A stretch of 64,000 bases of DNA from Venturia oleaginea (Eukaryota > Ascomycota > Dothideomycetes > Venturiales > Venturiaceae). The notes beneath the pieces were generated by a model, which was given only the letters and a program-made list of their open reading frames with translations, was not told where the DNA came from and ran no database searches. Each line of letters begins with the position of its first letter. Position 1 is the stretch's first letter. This document shows positions 53,221-63,660 of the stretch, piece after piece. A program made the position numbers and the translations under genes. The stretch covers positions 1 to 64,000 of the forward strand of contig JABMLP010000024.1 in the NCBI GenBank assembly GCA_013176395.1, read 5' to 3'.

Positions 53221-54840
53221 GGATGCTGGGATGTTTGGTGGAGAGGGTTATGATTTGGCTTGAGGTTTGAAAGGGACATTGATGGGGAAAGGATCTTATG
53301 ATAATTCTCGCTCAACATCAGGAGGATTAAATAGAATAAATACATACATCTCCCAACCTCTCGCCACTCTATACTACAAACCCCATATCACCAAAACACC
53401 CAATCCTCGAACTCATCACAACAGAACTCGCAAACCCACCACTACCACCCCATCATTCCAACTCTCCCCACACCTATACCCACTCCAAACAAAAGCCTTC
53501 GTGATCCAACCCCTATACTACGTCAACCACCCCTATCGTGATCAAGGTAACTGGCACTGTCGGAGCGCTTCTTGCTATCGAGAGGGTGTAGGTCCAGAGG
53601 AGGGGAGTTGCATGGAAGTTTGGTAGTGGTTAGGAGGGGTTGAGGGATGTGTTAGGAGTAGTTTTTGTGGCCTGTTGCGTTGTGTTGGGCTAGGTTTGCG
53701 GTGGTGCGTTTGTGGGTGGGAGGGGGTGTGTGGGTTTGGTTGTTGTTAGGAGGGTGGAGGGTGAAGGGAGGACGAGGAGGTTCGTGAGGTGCATTGTGGA
53801 ATTTGTCGTGGATTGTGTAGGGAGATTTAAATTACTGCTTCTAAAACAGAGTCAAGCATCGAATGGATAATTTGTTGAGGGTAAAATGATGTAGAGATAA
53901 GAACAACATGCATCCGGGCGAACGATCCATGTAACGAAAGGAGTGGAATTGGAGTTTCAATGGTGAACTTGGTCGGAAGAAAATGGGGGATTTCCATGAT
54001 TAAGTATTCTTGGGATCATACATCCGTAAATTCCTGCGTTGGGATAGATACTGGTTTCGAACAAGTCCTGTGGTATGAAGAATCCACAACTCCAGTAAAT
54101 TTCATCGTCACAGTGCTAGGCAGTGCTACATTCTTATAGTTATCCTTTCGCACCTGAGCCACAATTGATATTTTAGCCATTGAAAGCCACTGGAAGCATT
54201 AAGATTGAGCACCGACATCCTAGAGATGCAGTGAGGCCATCTTGTTCAGACGTTGACAGTCCTTGTCCCCTTTACCTTCACTCCAGATTACAGTGCTGCG
54301 TTTCCAGAGGAAGATCCTCATTGTCTGCCTTGCTCTTTTCCGAGGCGAACGATCCAGCCTGCATACACTGAAGTCCAGCCCTCACATTTGATGTCTTTTT
54401 CAGCCCGTTTGATGCTAACGTCGAGCTTTGTTGCATATCTAATTACGATTTCGAGATATTAGTCCACAAAGCTAGACAATTTCCGGTCTGAAAGGACGTT
54501 CTGATAATCGAGACGTAGGGTTCGTACTAAGCATGAATTAGTCCGATGAGTGAGATTCGTTGGAGTTTGACTAGCCCTCAACATGAAAATACAATGTTTT
54601 GATGCTGTTGCAAGAAGTTCTGGCTTCCGTCTCAATGAAATGTAGTCGTGTCGCTGACATAAGAAAATATTTCACGATTCGCTCATTGCCAAACCTCAAT
54701 CAACCTCAAACTCATCACATATACCATCGCATAGACGCCACAAAAACAGGAACAAGAGATAAACGTGTCCAGTACGAAGCTGCGATCATGTCTTCATACC
54801 TCGAAGTTTCCCCGGGCGCGAAAAGTCCAAAGACTTCACC
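53221..54840. other. long intergenic region
   Basis: 1.6 kb without a convincing gene. A frame at 53267-53626 is low-complexity Thr/Pro/His and is not supported. The sequence shows strong strand asymmetry: C-rich at 53380-53540 and G-rich at 53620-53800. Confidence 0.45.
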
Positions 54841-56314
54841 ATGTCCGTCTTCAAAGTCATTGCCCTAGTATCTGCCTTGTTCCTACTTGATCCAGTACAT
54901 TCAGCGCCTTCACAAGCATGCCAATTCCCCAATCGCTCGCCTATAGACTGGCGGCCTAAAGCCAATGAGACTCGCATCTTTCAGATAGGAACAGATCCTG
55001 AGAACCCTCGCGAGATACGCGTGTCCGTTCCTCCGCTTTATAATGGTACCGGCAAGGAATTACCATTGATAATGGCCTTCCACGATAAAGAGCAGAGTCC
55101 AGCAAAATTGGAGTGGGAGACGAGGTTTAGCGATCATGAGTTGAATAAGGACAAGATTGTGGTGTATCCGAAAGCAGTCAATGTAGGTCTCCATTCAATC
55201 GATTACGACGATGCAATTGCTAATGAGCTGCGAATAGGATACATGGCAATCTGACATCATAGTCCGTCACTTTCAAAAAACCAAAAAGGCCATACCCCCC
55301 ACCGACGATATCCTCTTCACGCGTACCCTGATCAAAGACCTCGACACAGTAATCTGCTTCGACACCACCCGCGTCTATGCAACCGGCTTAGGAACAGGTG
55401 GCGGAATGGTCCACCTCCTTGCCTGCGATCCCATAATCTCCACAAAACTCGCAGCCTACGCCATCGTAGCCGGCGGTTTCGGTACCAAATCCATTTCCCC
55501 CGTTTGGGCAGAATGCAAACCTGCTCGACTTCCGGCGCCGATATTGGAGATACATGGTGAAGACGATAAGATACTGCCGTACATGTTGAATGATTGGGAA
55601 TCTGCCAAGAGTCGGAGGGCTGTGCCTCATTGGCTTGAGGATTGGAGTGAGAGGAATGGGTGTGGTGAGGCCATTAGTGAGCCGATTGAGGCCATGGATG
55701 GAACAGGGACACCTGTTGCTGTCACAAAGTTAGAAGGAGGTGGATGGATTAGTGAGGCTGAGGCGTGGGGAGGTGGGATATTGAGGACTGCTAAGAGTTG
55801 TCCTATCTTGGGCGAGGCGAAGGCAGAGGGTGGCGAAGCGAAGGAGGAAATAAAAGAAGACAAAGACGAAGAGGTGCTCACAACCGACCCAGCCCATTTC
55901 ACCCTCCTCCATTACCGTATCCGAGACTTTGGCCACGGATGGCCCTTACAACAAATCAAAGGCATGAAAGGGAGTAAAAAGGATCGCATGTTTGATGCTA
56001 CGAAGATCGTCACGGAATGGTTCAATGTTCATAATTTGCCTGAGCCTGAAGTGCCCGTTGAAGAGAGCAATGAAACGATGGAGAGCGGTGAAGAGGAAGA
56101 GGAGGTGGATAATGTTGATGATTATGCGCTGGAAGAGATTCTGGAGGCCATTGATGTCGATGCTGCGGATGGGCCCAAGGTGGATTATGTTGATGATTAT
56201 GTGCTGGAAGAGATTCTGAAGGCCACCGATGTCGATTATGCAGATGGGCTCAAGGTGGAGACGAAGAAGGAGAAGGTTAGGCAGAGTCTGGAGGAGGAAC
56301 ATGATGAGCTGTAG
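54841..56314 (+). CDS. secreted CE1/PHB-depolymerase-like esterase lacking Ser nucleophile
   Basis: Two exons, 54841-55182 and 55238-56314, joined in phase 0 over a 55-nt intron (GTAGGT...GCTAATGAGCTGCGAATAG), giving 472 residues. A signal peptide (residues 1-21) is present. The fold matches secreted feruloyl-esterase/polyhydroxybutyrate-depolymerase-like proteins: PLIMAFHDKEQSP (oxyanion region), VYATGLGTGGGMVHLLACDP (nucleophile elbow), ILEIHGEDDKILP (Asp) and RDFGHGWP (His near 347). In the elbow the usual GxSxG Ser is Gly166 (codon GGA 55391-55393), so the triad is incomplete. Ser is replaced while Asp and His remain, suggesting a pseudoenzyme or binding protein. The C-terminus is an acidic Lys/Glu-rich tail with a duplicated 29-residue unit. 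Confidence 0.78.
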
Positions 56315-58207
56315 GAACAGTAGGACGGTGGTCTCGTTAGCTCATATCAATCAAGAATTACCTCATCTCAATGGAATACGATCAAGCCAAGAGCGATATC
56401 GTCCTACCTCTGGTAAAGTTCTGATCGCTTGTCAAATGTGAAACTCGTCGTTCAAAGCAGGCATGGCTCAATGAGGCTACTATGGAGATTCTCGCCCTAG
56501 CTAAGAGTACTTTCCCTAATGTCGTTCTGTTACCTTCCTCTCAATGTTCTGCAGTAGTGAACATGGTTTTAGTACTTTAGAGGGTTTATCAAGAAGTCTC
56601 GTTTCTTGAGAAAGTGTGCAAGGCCAGATGACATGAATTGGTCCCACAACATGGATTTTCCTGAAGTCCAGCGGTCTTCGATTGCAGGGTTGCCGGCAAC
56701 ACCGACATGGCGGTCGTACTAGGCAGAGTTAAGAGAAGACGTTTGTCGATTCGCAGATTTACGGCGGTGTCTTCTTCGAAGACAGAAATAATAGCTGCGT
56801 CACTAGGGAGAGCTTCAGCGAAGATACGAGGTTGATGAGAGTCTCGAAATGGATAGCGCTGATATCAAGGTTAGCGGTATTCTCACACTGCATGTAACAC
56901 ATGTTAGAGACGAGGACAGCTTGAGAGACGTGATTGACGTGAGAGACTGAGTCAGCGACGCCATTTACTAAGCCACAACCGTATGATCGAATTCTTCATG
57001 GCGCATTCCACGGGAGGTAAGCGAGGCGCACGAACCCATTCTTTGCTACCGAGAATCCGAGATGAAGGACGAGAGGTTGAGGTGAGGAGTTTTGCCAAGA
57101 AAAGATTCCGTCGTTCCCGAGCAAGCTGTCTCGGACCAAGTATCACGTCCCATGTCTGAACATCATCATTCCATCGCCTGCTATCAACAAATATCCTGTC
57201 TGTTGCACCACTAACGGGCACTAAATCGAGACGGCCAGCCACTATTAATATGATTGCGCAACCACGATCGTAGTCAGAATGGTCAGATTAGAGTGATGCA
57301 GAGGGAGGCTCATGAAAACCTGCACGACGCTCCCCTTTTCCACTGCCTGGTCCTTTGAGGCTTCTGTTTTCGTAGGCCTGGTCGTGTCTCGAATGACTTG
57401 GTCTATGCTGGCGAACGATTCGAGGCTTTCTTATCGCCTGCACGCCACCACCGCCGAAACTCCACGTCGATCTTGCATATGTACGATCCTGCGGGAACTA
57501 CAATTCTTTTAGAGGGCGTCCTTTGTCCTTGAAACCTCGTCCTAGAGGTTGCGCGGTTAAAGGTACCATGAGAGAGGATGCTGTCTATGCAGGTTAATCC
57601 GGGCCAGAAGCGTGTCGAGACCGAGCACTTGGCTCGGGATGAAGGCCTGGCTTACCGTACGCAATGCTGGGATACTGGCCGCGCCTCTTTGATTCTCGTC
57701 GTTCAAACATTCTTTGATGATCTCAGATCTCCGAGACTAAGCGGTTCCCGCTCTCCCGCTTTCCTGCCACCCCATGTTATCTTATTCTTCGTTCCTCTGG
57801 CGTATCCTCAGAGCATAAGAATGTGGATGAAGCAATGACGGCATTTCTGGAAGTCAATCCAAGCAATCTGTCTGCTGCGGTATGTGAACCAGTTGCAAGG
57901 AGTTTCCGTAGTCTCCTACACCCATACACTCTGCTTCAGGGGGGTGACTAGAAAAACTCACCCGATTCTCATGCAAGGGGCCTGACCAAAATACCGCTCA
58001 GCCTTGGACATACGGCGTGCCGACCATTTCATTGTCCAAGTCATGAGTGTTCGGATAGTAGTGGATGACCATTATAAATGGCGCTCGACTGCATCCTCTC
58101 ACCTGGTGCGAACATTTAGGAACTCTGCCCCATGTGGTCGAAGTACAACAGCATACTACTGGAACTTCTTCGAAAAATCTGACACTCTAGACTCTACCCT
58201 TACAACA
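56315..58207. other. long intergenic region
   Basis: 1.9 kb with only scattered short frames (e.g. 57242-56952 on minus, 57578-57838 on plus). None shows a domain or splice structure I trust. Possibly decayed gene remnants. Confidence 0.4.
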
Positions 58208-59043
58208 ATGGCTATCATCTACGCAGCTGCAACAGCAGCCGTGAACCCATCTGGCGTCGAGCCCTTCATAAGCCAAGACCAGCTTTGGGAAGCTTTGGAA
58301 CTGAAACGAACGTAAGTGCAGCAGCAGAAGAATCGGCACGACCCTGGAATGCTTGCCAACATTTTCGTAGACAACCACAACGTTTTCTCGCCGTCATCGA
58401 CACATGCAAAGTGCTGGAAGATCGCAATGACACGATCCTTCGAGAGGTCAAGTTCAAAGATGGTAAGTCGTTTCGAGTCCAGCTCGTTTCATGGACGCCC
58501 TGCCGACACTAACAGGTGGTGGTAACTTTACGGCTCCAGTCACCGGCAAGACAATCCAAGAACGTGTCACCCATTATGCGCCAGTCTCGGTTTACCACTC
58601 TACGTCTTTCTGTCCAATGCACCAACTAATGTGTGCAGTCAACGTCCGGTGCTGGCGTCGAAACCTTTGATGTAGTCGGTAACGCAAGTCGAGTGTTGAA
58701 CATCGTCTCGACCGGCGCCAATCCAGGAGAACTGTACCTCACATTCACATTTGAATGGAATCATCCCGAAATTGAGAAGGGTGGCGCAGAAGAACTGACG
58801 AAGCAGAAGCAATATCAAGCCAGCGCGCCGGCAGGTCTTGCAGGAACACTGGGAAAGATACGAGAAATGGTCAGGGCTGGCGAGTTGGGCAGGTCAGAAG
58901 TACCATCACAGTTGACACCACCGCCTTCGCCGAACGGGTCTGCCACGGTGCCGGTGACTGCAAGTGAGAAATTGCGGAGCTGGATTCTGAGGCGATGGAG
59001 TTGGTTTAGGTTCAAGAAGGTTCATAAAATAGGCGCTGCGTGA
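58208..59043 (+). CDS. DUF1857 / AtaL-like protein
   Basis: Four exons, 58208-58311, 58371-58462, 58516-58589 and 58639-59043, giving 224 residues. Introns of 59 nt (GTAAGT...TCGTAG), 53 nt (GTAAGT...CTAACAG) and 49 nt (GTTTAC...GTGCAG; weak donor) all keep frame. The spliced text follows the family pattern: QDQLWEALELKRTQPQRF, VIDTCKVLED, ILREVKFKDGG, QERVTHYAPV, then GELYLTFTFEWNHPEIEKG. This is a START/Bet v1-like hydrophobic-pocket fold found in many fungi. Biochemical role unknown in most cases. A 70-residue tail not typical of the domain ends in an amphipathic Trp/Arg/Lys helix (LRSWILRRWSWFRFKKV) that could bind membranes. Confidence 0.78.
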
Positions 59044-59348
59044 TGGTTTGATGACGAGAAATCGATTGATGATATAACTACGATTGTGAATGCTTTGTAA
59101 CGACGATTCCCACGACATTTGGGTTGCAATAGTTACAAGATTAGAAACCATAAAGTGTGAAGTTCTCAGATCAGCCGCGCACGATTCAGCCCAAAGCCAA
59201 GATTTAGTCTAAGTCACAGTGGATGCGAGCAATATTCAGTCTGTTTTATAATATCGATGGTCGCTCTGTACCTTCTTCCCGCTGTTTTCAGCTTTGGAAT
59301 ATTGTAATTAATAAATATTGATTTGTTTTCTATGATTAACACATGCTA
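59044..59348. other. spacer before tRNA-Ser
   Basis: AT-rich spacer of 305 bp between the DUF1857 gene and tRNA-Ser. No gene. Confidence 0.5.
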
Positions 59349-59483
59349 GGCACTTTGGCGGAGTGGTTAACGCGTTGGCCTGCTAAGCCAATTCCTTCGG
59401 GAGCGAGTGTAAGAATTTCGTACTAGCACGATTGACCGCGGCTTATACTAATTCTAGACAAGGTTCGAATCACTCAGGTGTCG
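59349..59483 (+). tRNA. tRNA-Ser(GCU) interrupted in the T arm
   Basis: Exonic parts 59349-59408 and 59463-59483 together make 81 nt: acceptor GGCACTT/AGGTGTC (with two G-U pairs), D arm GCG/CGC, anticodon arm TTGGC-CTGCTAA-GCCAA with anticodon GCU, a type II variable arm with TCC-TTCG-GGA stem-loop, T arm GAGTG-TTCGAAT-CACTC and discriminator G. The anticodon loop has no intron. The T-arm 5' strand is separated from its loop by 54 nt (see next entry); read straight through, the genomic sequence cannot form the T arm. A-box and B-box (GGTTCGAATC) elements are present, the latter partly supplied by the end of the insert. A T5 run follows at 59493-59497. Confidence 0.9.
59409..59462 (+). other. 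54-nt spliceosomal-looking intron inside tRNA-Ser
   Basis: Starts GTAAGA, contains TACTAAT 11 nt before the end and a second branch-like TTGAC earlier, and ends CAAG. Size, donor, branch and acceptor match the protein-gene introns of this window. Exact removal restores a perfect T stem. A shift of one base gives the same product, so the boundary is ambiguous by one nucleotide. It does not lie at 37/38, where tRNA endonuclease introns of fungi lie. Confidence 0.75.
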
Positions 59484-59492
59484 CTGTAGATC

Positions 59493-59497
59493 TTTTT
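59493..59497 (+). terminator. Pol III T5 terminator of tRNA-Ser
   Basis: Run of five T ten bases after the tRNA 3' end, the usual RNA polymerase III stop signal. Confidence 0.75.
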
Positions 59498-59841
59498 GGT
59501 GTTTACTTTTTAAACTGAGTTAAAGTTTTTGAGCAGGATTTGAGGCCTGGTTGGCGTCTGGCTTTGCAGCTTTGCAGCTTTGCACGTGATTAGACTTTCA
59601 TAAGTATCAATCATGCAAACTTTGTACCACCTATACCAATCCATTATCGAATTCTCAAAACGATGGTGCAAGATGTCTTTTTTTCGAAGTAATACTAGCA
59701 ATATTCGCCTCCACGAAGATCAAGAGTATGATATCCCATTCCCAATAGGGTCTAATACCTGCGTCATAGATTTTTTGCTCAACGCGACTTCAACGCGTTG
59801 TCTAGAGTTCTCCCTTCTTCTTTTCATCAAAATCCATCTCT

Positions 59842-61876
59842 ATGCTTTCCAATTATTGTCGGAAAGTCTCCCTGACGCCGTTTTCAAATAAACCCTCGAA
59901 AACATTGTTACCCCTGAGCAACTTCTCCTATACCATTCGACGATTCAATCCCTCGTTCCGTCCATTTCCATCCCCTCAATCACGAAATATAGCAAGTAAA
60001 ACAACCAAGCCCCATTCCAAGCCAAAAAAGATGTCAAAACACGAACTCCCCGCCGAACAAATCCATCCTTCAACCAAGCGAGCAAAAAAAATCGATGCAA
60101 ATCCACCTTGTGAAGAATTGAAATCCCTCCTCGAGAACGAGGGGAAGAAAGAGCAGCGAACTGGTGGTAAAAATGTAATACACTGGTTCCGAAACCAAGA
60201 TTTACGCATTCATGATAATAAAGCCTTACACGCTGCCTCTCAGCTCGCAAAAGAGCACGGGAAAAATCTAATCTGCGTATACATATACTGCCTGGAAGAG
60301 ATAGAATGGCACGGCGTTGGCTCCGCCCGTCTCAATTTCCTTTTGAGGAATTTCGAGTGTTTGAAGCGGGAGTTGGGAGAGTTGGATATCCCGTTTGTGA
60401 TGTTGAGGGTTGAAAAGAGAGGGGATATTGTTTCTGCATTGGCTGATTTTGTGAGGGAGTATGATGCGCGGCGGGTTTTTGCGAATTTTGAGTATGAGGT
60501 TGATGAGGTGGGGAGGGATGTTAGGGTTGTGGAGAGGGCGGGTGAGGGGGATTGGGGATTTGAGTTGTTCCATGATCAGACTGTTATGGAGCCGGGTATG
60601 CTTGCTACTGGGTGAGTTATTTCGGATTTTATCTGATTTGGAGTTCTTCAATACAGTATTGAAATCGACAAACATATGGCGAGTCGGCAAAAACAGGGTT
60701 GTCAGAAATCTACCGACATGATCTCCCGTGTTCAGTGTCAATCGACAATCGGCTAACCAGTTTGCACCCAGAGCTGGTAAACCTATGAAAGTATTTACGC
60801 CATACCACAATGCCTGGTTACAAGAGATCAAAGCCGACCCCTCTCTCCTCGACACCGTCCCACCCCCAGAAAAGAACAACAAATCCGCGCGAAAAGAATT
60901 AAGCAAGCTCTTCGAAATCAACATCCCCGACGCACCAAAGAAAAAAACAATGGCCAAAGACTCACGAGACAGAATCCATAAACTCTGGCCAGCAGGCCAC
61001 GACGAAGCCGCAAAGCGAATGCGCAACTTCATCTCCAAAAACCTAAACGACTACGCCGCCACACGCTCAAATCCAGCAGAGGACTCCACATCCCGTATGT
61101 CCGCCTACTTCAACGCAGGCATCTACTCCATGCGCGAGGCCTTGCAGGAAATCAAGAAACATAATAAAGGCTCTACAGATTTTACTTCTTCTGGTTCCAA
61201 ACCCGGCGTCTACGCCTGGGTCCGCGAGATCGTCTTCCGAGAACTCTATCGGCAAACGATGGCATACACACCTCACACCGCAATGAATCTACCGCAGAAT
61301 CTCAAGTTTGAATTCGTGCAGTGGGAAGATGATGAAGAGGGGTATAAACGGTGGGAAGAGGGGATGTTGGGCGTACCGTTTGTGGATGCCGGGATGAGAC
61401 AGATTAATTATGAGGCTTGGATGCATAATCGGTTGAGGATGAATGTTTCGAGTTATTTGTATTGTAATCTTCTTATTGATTATAGGAGGGGGGAGAGGTA
61501 TTTTGCTGAGACGCTTGTGGATTGGGATTTGTGTAATAATACGCAGGTGAGTTCCCTCCTTCCCTCCTTCCTTCCTTCCTTACTTCCTTTGTAAGCAGTA
61601 TCGTCTAATAAACAAAACCAGGGCTGGGAACCCTCGTACACCGTCTTCAACCCCATCAATCAAGCTGAGAAAAACGATCCCGACGGCGACTATATCCGCA
61701 GATGGATTCCGGAGCTCAAGGATGTCAAGGGAAAAGCTATATTTGATCCATTCCATCGGTTGGGTAAAGAAGAGTTTGAGAAGTTGGGCTATCCGGCACC
61801 GTATGTTGATTGGAAGGAGACGAAAGCGAGGTGTTTGGAACGGTATAAGCGGGATATGAAGGAGGCTGAGCCTTAG
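59842..61876 (+). CDS. PHR1: class I CPD photolyase, mitochondrial/nuclear starts
   Basis: Light-driven repair of cyclobutane pyrimidine dimers using FAD and an antenna cofactor. Three exons, 59842-60611, 60772-61546 and 61622-61876; introns 160 nt (GTGAGT...CCCAG) and 75 nt (GTGAGT...CCAG, with a TTCC microsatellite) keep frame; 599 residues. The antenna domain begins at NVIHWFRNQDLRIHDNKAL. The FAD domain contains TSRMSAYFNAGIYSMREAL, RELYRQTMAY, MRQINYEAWMHNRLRM and, across the last intron, WDLCNNTQ-GWEPSYTVFNP. Residues 1-63 are Ser/Arg/Lys-rich and acid-free (mitochondrial presequence). A second Met at 64 (60031) is followed by KRAKK, a nuclear signal. Alternative starts could serve both genomes, as for yeast photolyase. 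Confidence 0.93.
61551..61590. repeat. (TTCC)n microsatellite in photolyase intron 2
   Basis: Imperfect TTCC/CTCC tetramer run within the intron, also acting as its polypyrimidine tract. Confidence 0.85.
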
Positions 61877-63301
61877 GTTTGGTGGGAGGAGGGGGTTATT
61901 TGGGATTCATGATGGGGATTTGTGTGTGATTTTGATCGTAGTGTCGATGCTGTGAGGTGCCCTGCTAAGTAGTACTGTAGTGCCCCAAAATTTCATTCTT
62001 ACACCTCCTTGTAAGTGCCGACGCGATCCGCCATAATAATCGCTCATCACCGGCCGTATAACTTTCACTCATCCGTCCTATAGCAAGGGAAGCCAATGAT
62101 GCGTCCCGGCTGCTCTGCTAACGGTCTTGGACTCTCCATTACAGAGTCGTCGGTCTACAAGGAAATACATAATGGAATTTAAGACCGCCGAGATTGGAAC
62201 TACCGAACGGAGTACAAATTGGAAAATAAGATCGATGTCAAAAGAAGTGCACCGAGAATGTTTGTTCGTGAAAACGCGATAATAACTACGTACTGACAAA
62301 ACAGTTGCAATTTTTACTAGTAGAATCTTCGGAATCCGTATAGTCCGGACTCCTGACGCTAATCTCTTCTTCCAATTTATACGGTATTACGATGCGTTTT
62401 AGCCTTGCGAGGTAATGGTCTGGCTGGTTATCTCGCGGGATGGGTAGTGGGTGATGAGTGTAGGATAACGGGTGGAATGTAGTGGTCGTTAATAACTACG
62501 CGAAGGTAGTTTACCCGAAGGTAATCTGCTGCGAAAGAAACAATTGAGGATGGGGCTGATTATGCGACGGGTTTTCGAAAGGAAATTAAGGAATGAGAAG
62601 GATAGATTTACTGGTTTTCGTATGACTTTGTTATCGAGACCGGTGCCTAAGATTCTTTTTCAAGATTACTGCAGTGTCTCGATATCCTTTTTTATGCTGT
62701 CTGCGACAAGAATCTTCTCCATGTGCATCGAGCCAAAAAAAAAAAAATTAAAAATTAAAAATTAAAAAAAATCCCACTCAAAGCCCAGTCCCGTTAAGCA
62801 TTATCAAAATCGAGTAGCTTCAAGAATGCAGGCTAAGAAGTCTCCCTCACCTCAATTTTTTTTCTTCCCAATCTCTCCCAAGCCACTTTTTCGCCACAGG
62901 TTTAGTTACTCGTTACTCCATACCAGTACTCTCAAGATCAATTTCCATACGAGCTGTGCTCGAAAACTTCCGAGCGATCATCTCGAAAGCATGATTAAGC
63001 CATTTTACTAAAAGCGATTAATACCGTTCCATCTCGTTCAGGCCTTCCAATCGCCCGACCGATCCTATCCGGCTAAGAGTAGCGAATAGCAGAAGCTCTA
63101 CCGACCTAAGTTCTCCCAGCGGCGAGTCCTTCTGCCTACTATATACTCGACCTCCTGTTAGGTTACTAGGTGGTAGTAGGGGTTAGAAAGGCTGTAGAAT
63201 AAAGAGCGGGATAGAATTAGAGAATTAGGCAGAACTACTAGAAATATATTAAGAGAAAATCCCTACCGACTTCCTAATTAGGAGAATTCTATAGAGAAAG
63301 C
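61877..63301. other. gene-free region with A-rich run
   Basis: No supported gene. An A-rich block (AATTAAAA repeats) lies at 62737-62771. From about 63050 onward the sequence is TA-rich with many stops in all frames and reads as decayed repeat DNA. Confidence 0.45.
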
Positions 63302-63660
63302 TTATCTCTCGGCTAGCAGATAGGCTATACCACAGTAAGTCGGATAGGAGAATCTAAGTCCTACCCGACGGCGGCCTGTTAGCCTTTCCTCTAGTCGACT
63401 TGAGATCTCCCGCTGCCGCCGCGGACGAGCAGATGGCCTGATCTCGTTCCTAACATTAGGTTGACAGGGATTAATCCGCGGACTCCGGCAAGGCTTGGAA
63501 GTGGACCTTACTTCATTCTTTAAAGTAGACAGTAGTTCGCAGATCATTCAGCGATACTAAGCTTTGTATATGCTAGCCTACAGCTGAACGTGACCGCAGT
63601 AATGCCTCACCGGAGTCCGCGGATTAATCCCTATTAAACCTACCTACTAAAGTTAGGAAT
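63302..63660. repeat. decayed repeat with 23-bp inverted arms
   Basis: AGGGATTAATCCGCGGACTC(CGG) near 63468-63490 recurs as its exact complement near 63611-63633, about 120 bp apart, and weaker pairing extends outward (ATCTCGTTCCTAAC against GTTAGGAATGAGAT). A minus-strand frame at 63547-63302 covers the left half but is Arg/Ser/Pro-rich with no family match. Probably the end region of an old transposable element. Confidence 0.55.

Noticed and set aside
53267..53626. Plus-strand frame of about 119 codons
   Set aside because: Low-complexity Thr/Pro/His translation in a C-rich tract; no homology features.
56952..57242. Minus-strand frame of 96 codons
   Set aside because: No recognisable features or splice partners; may be a gene remnant but not supportable.
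59380..59420. Ordinary anticodon-loop intron in tRNA-Ser
   Set aside because: The anticodon arm TTGGC-CTGCTAA-GCCAA is complete and uninterrupted; the extra bases are in the T arm.
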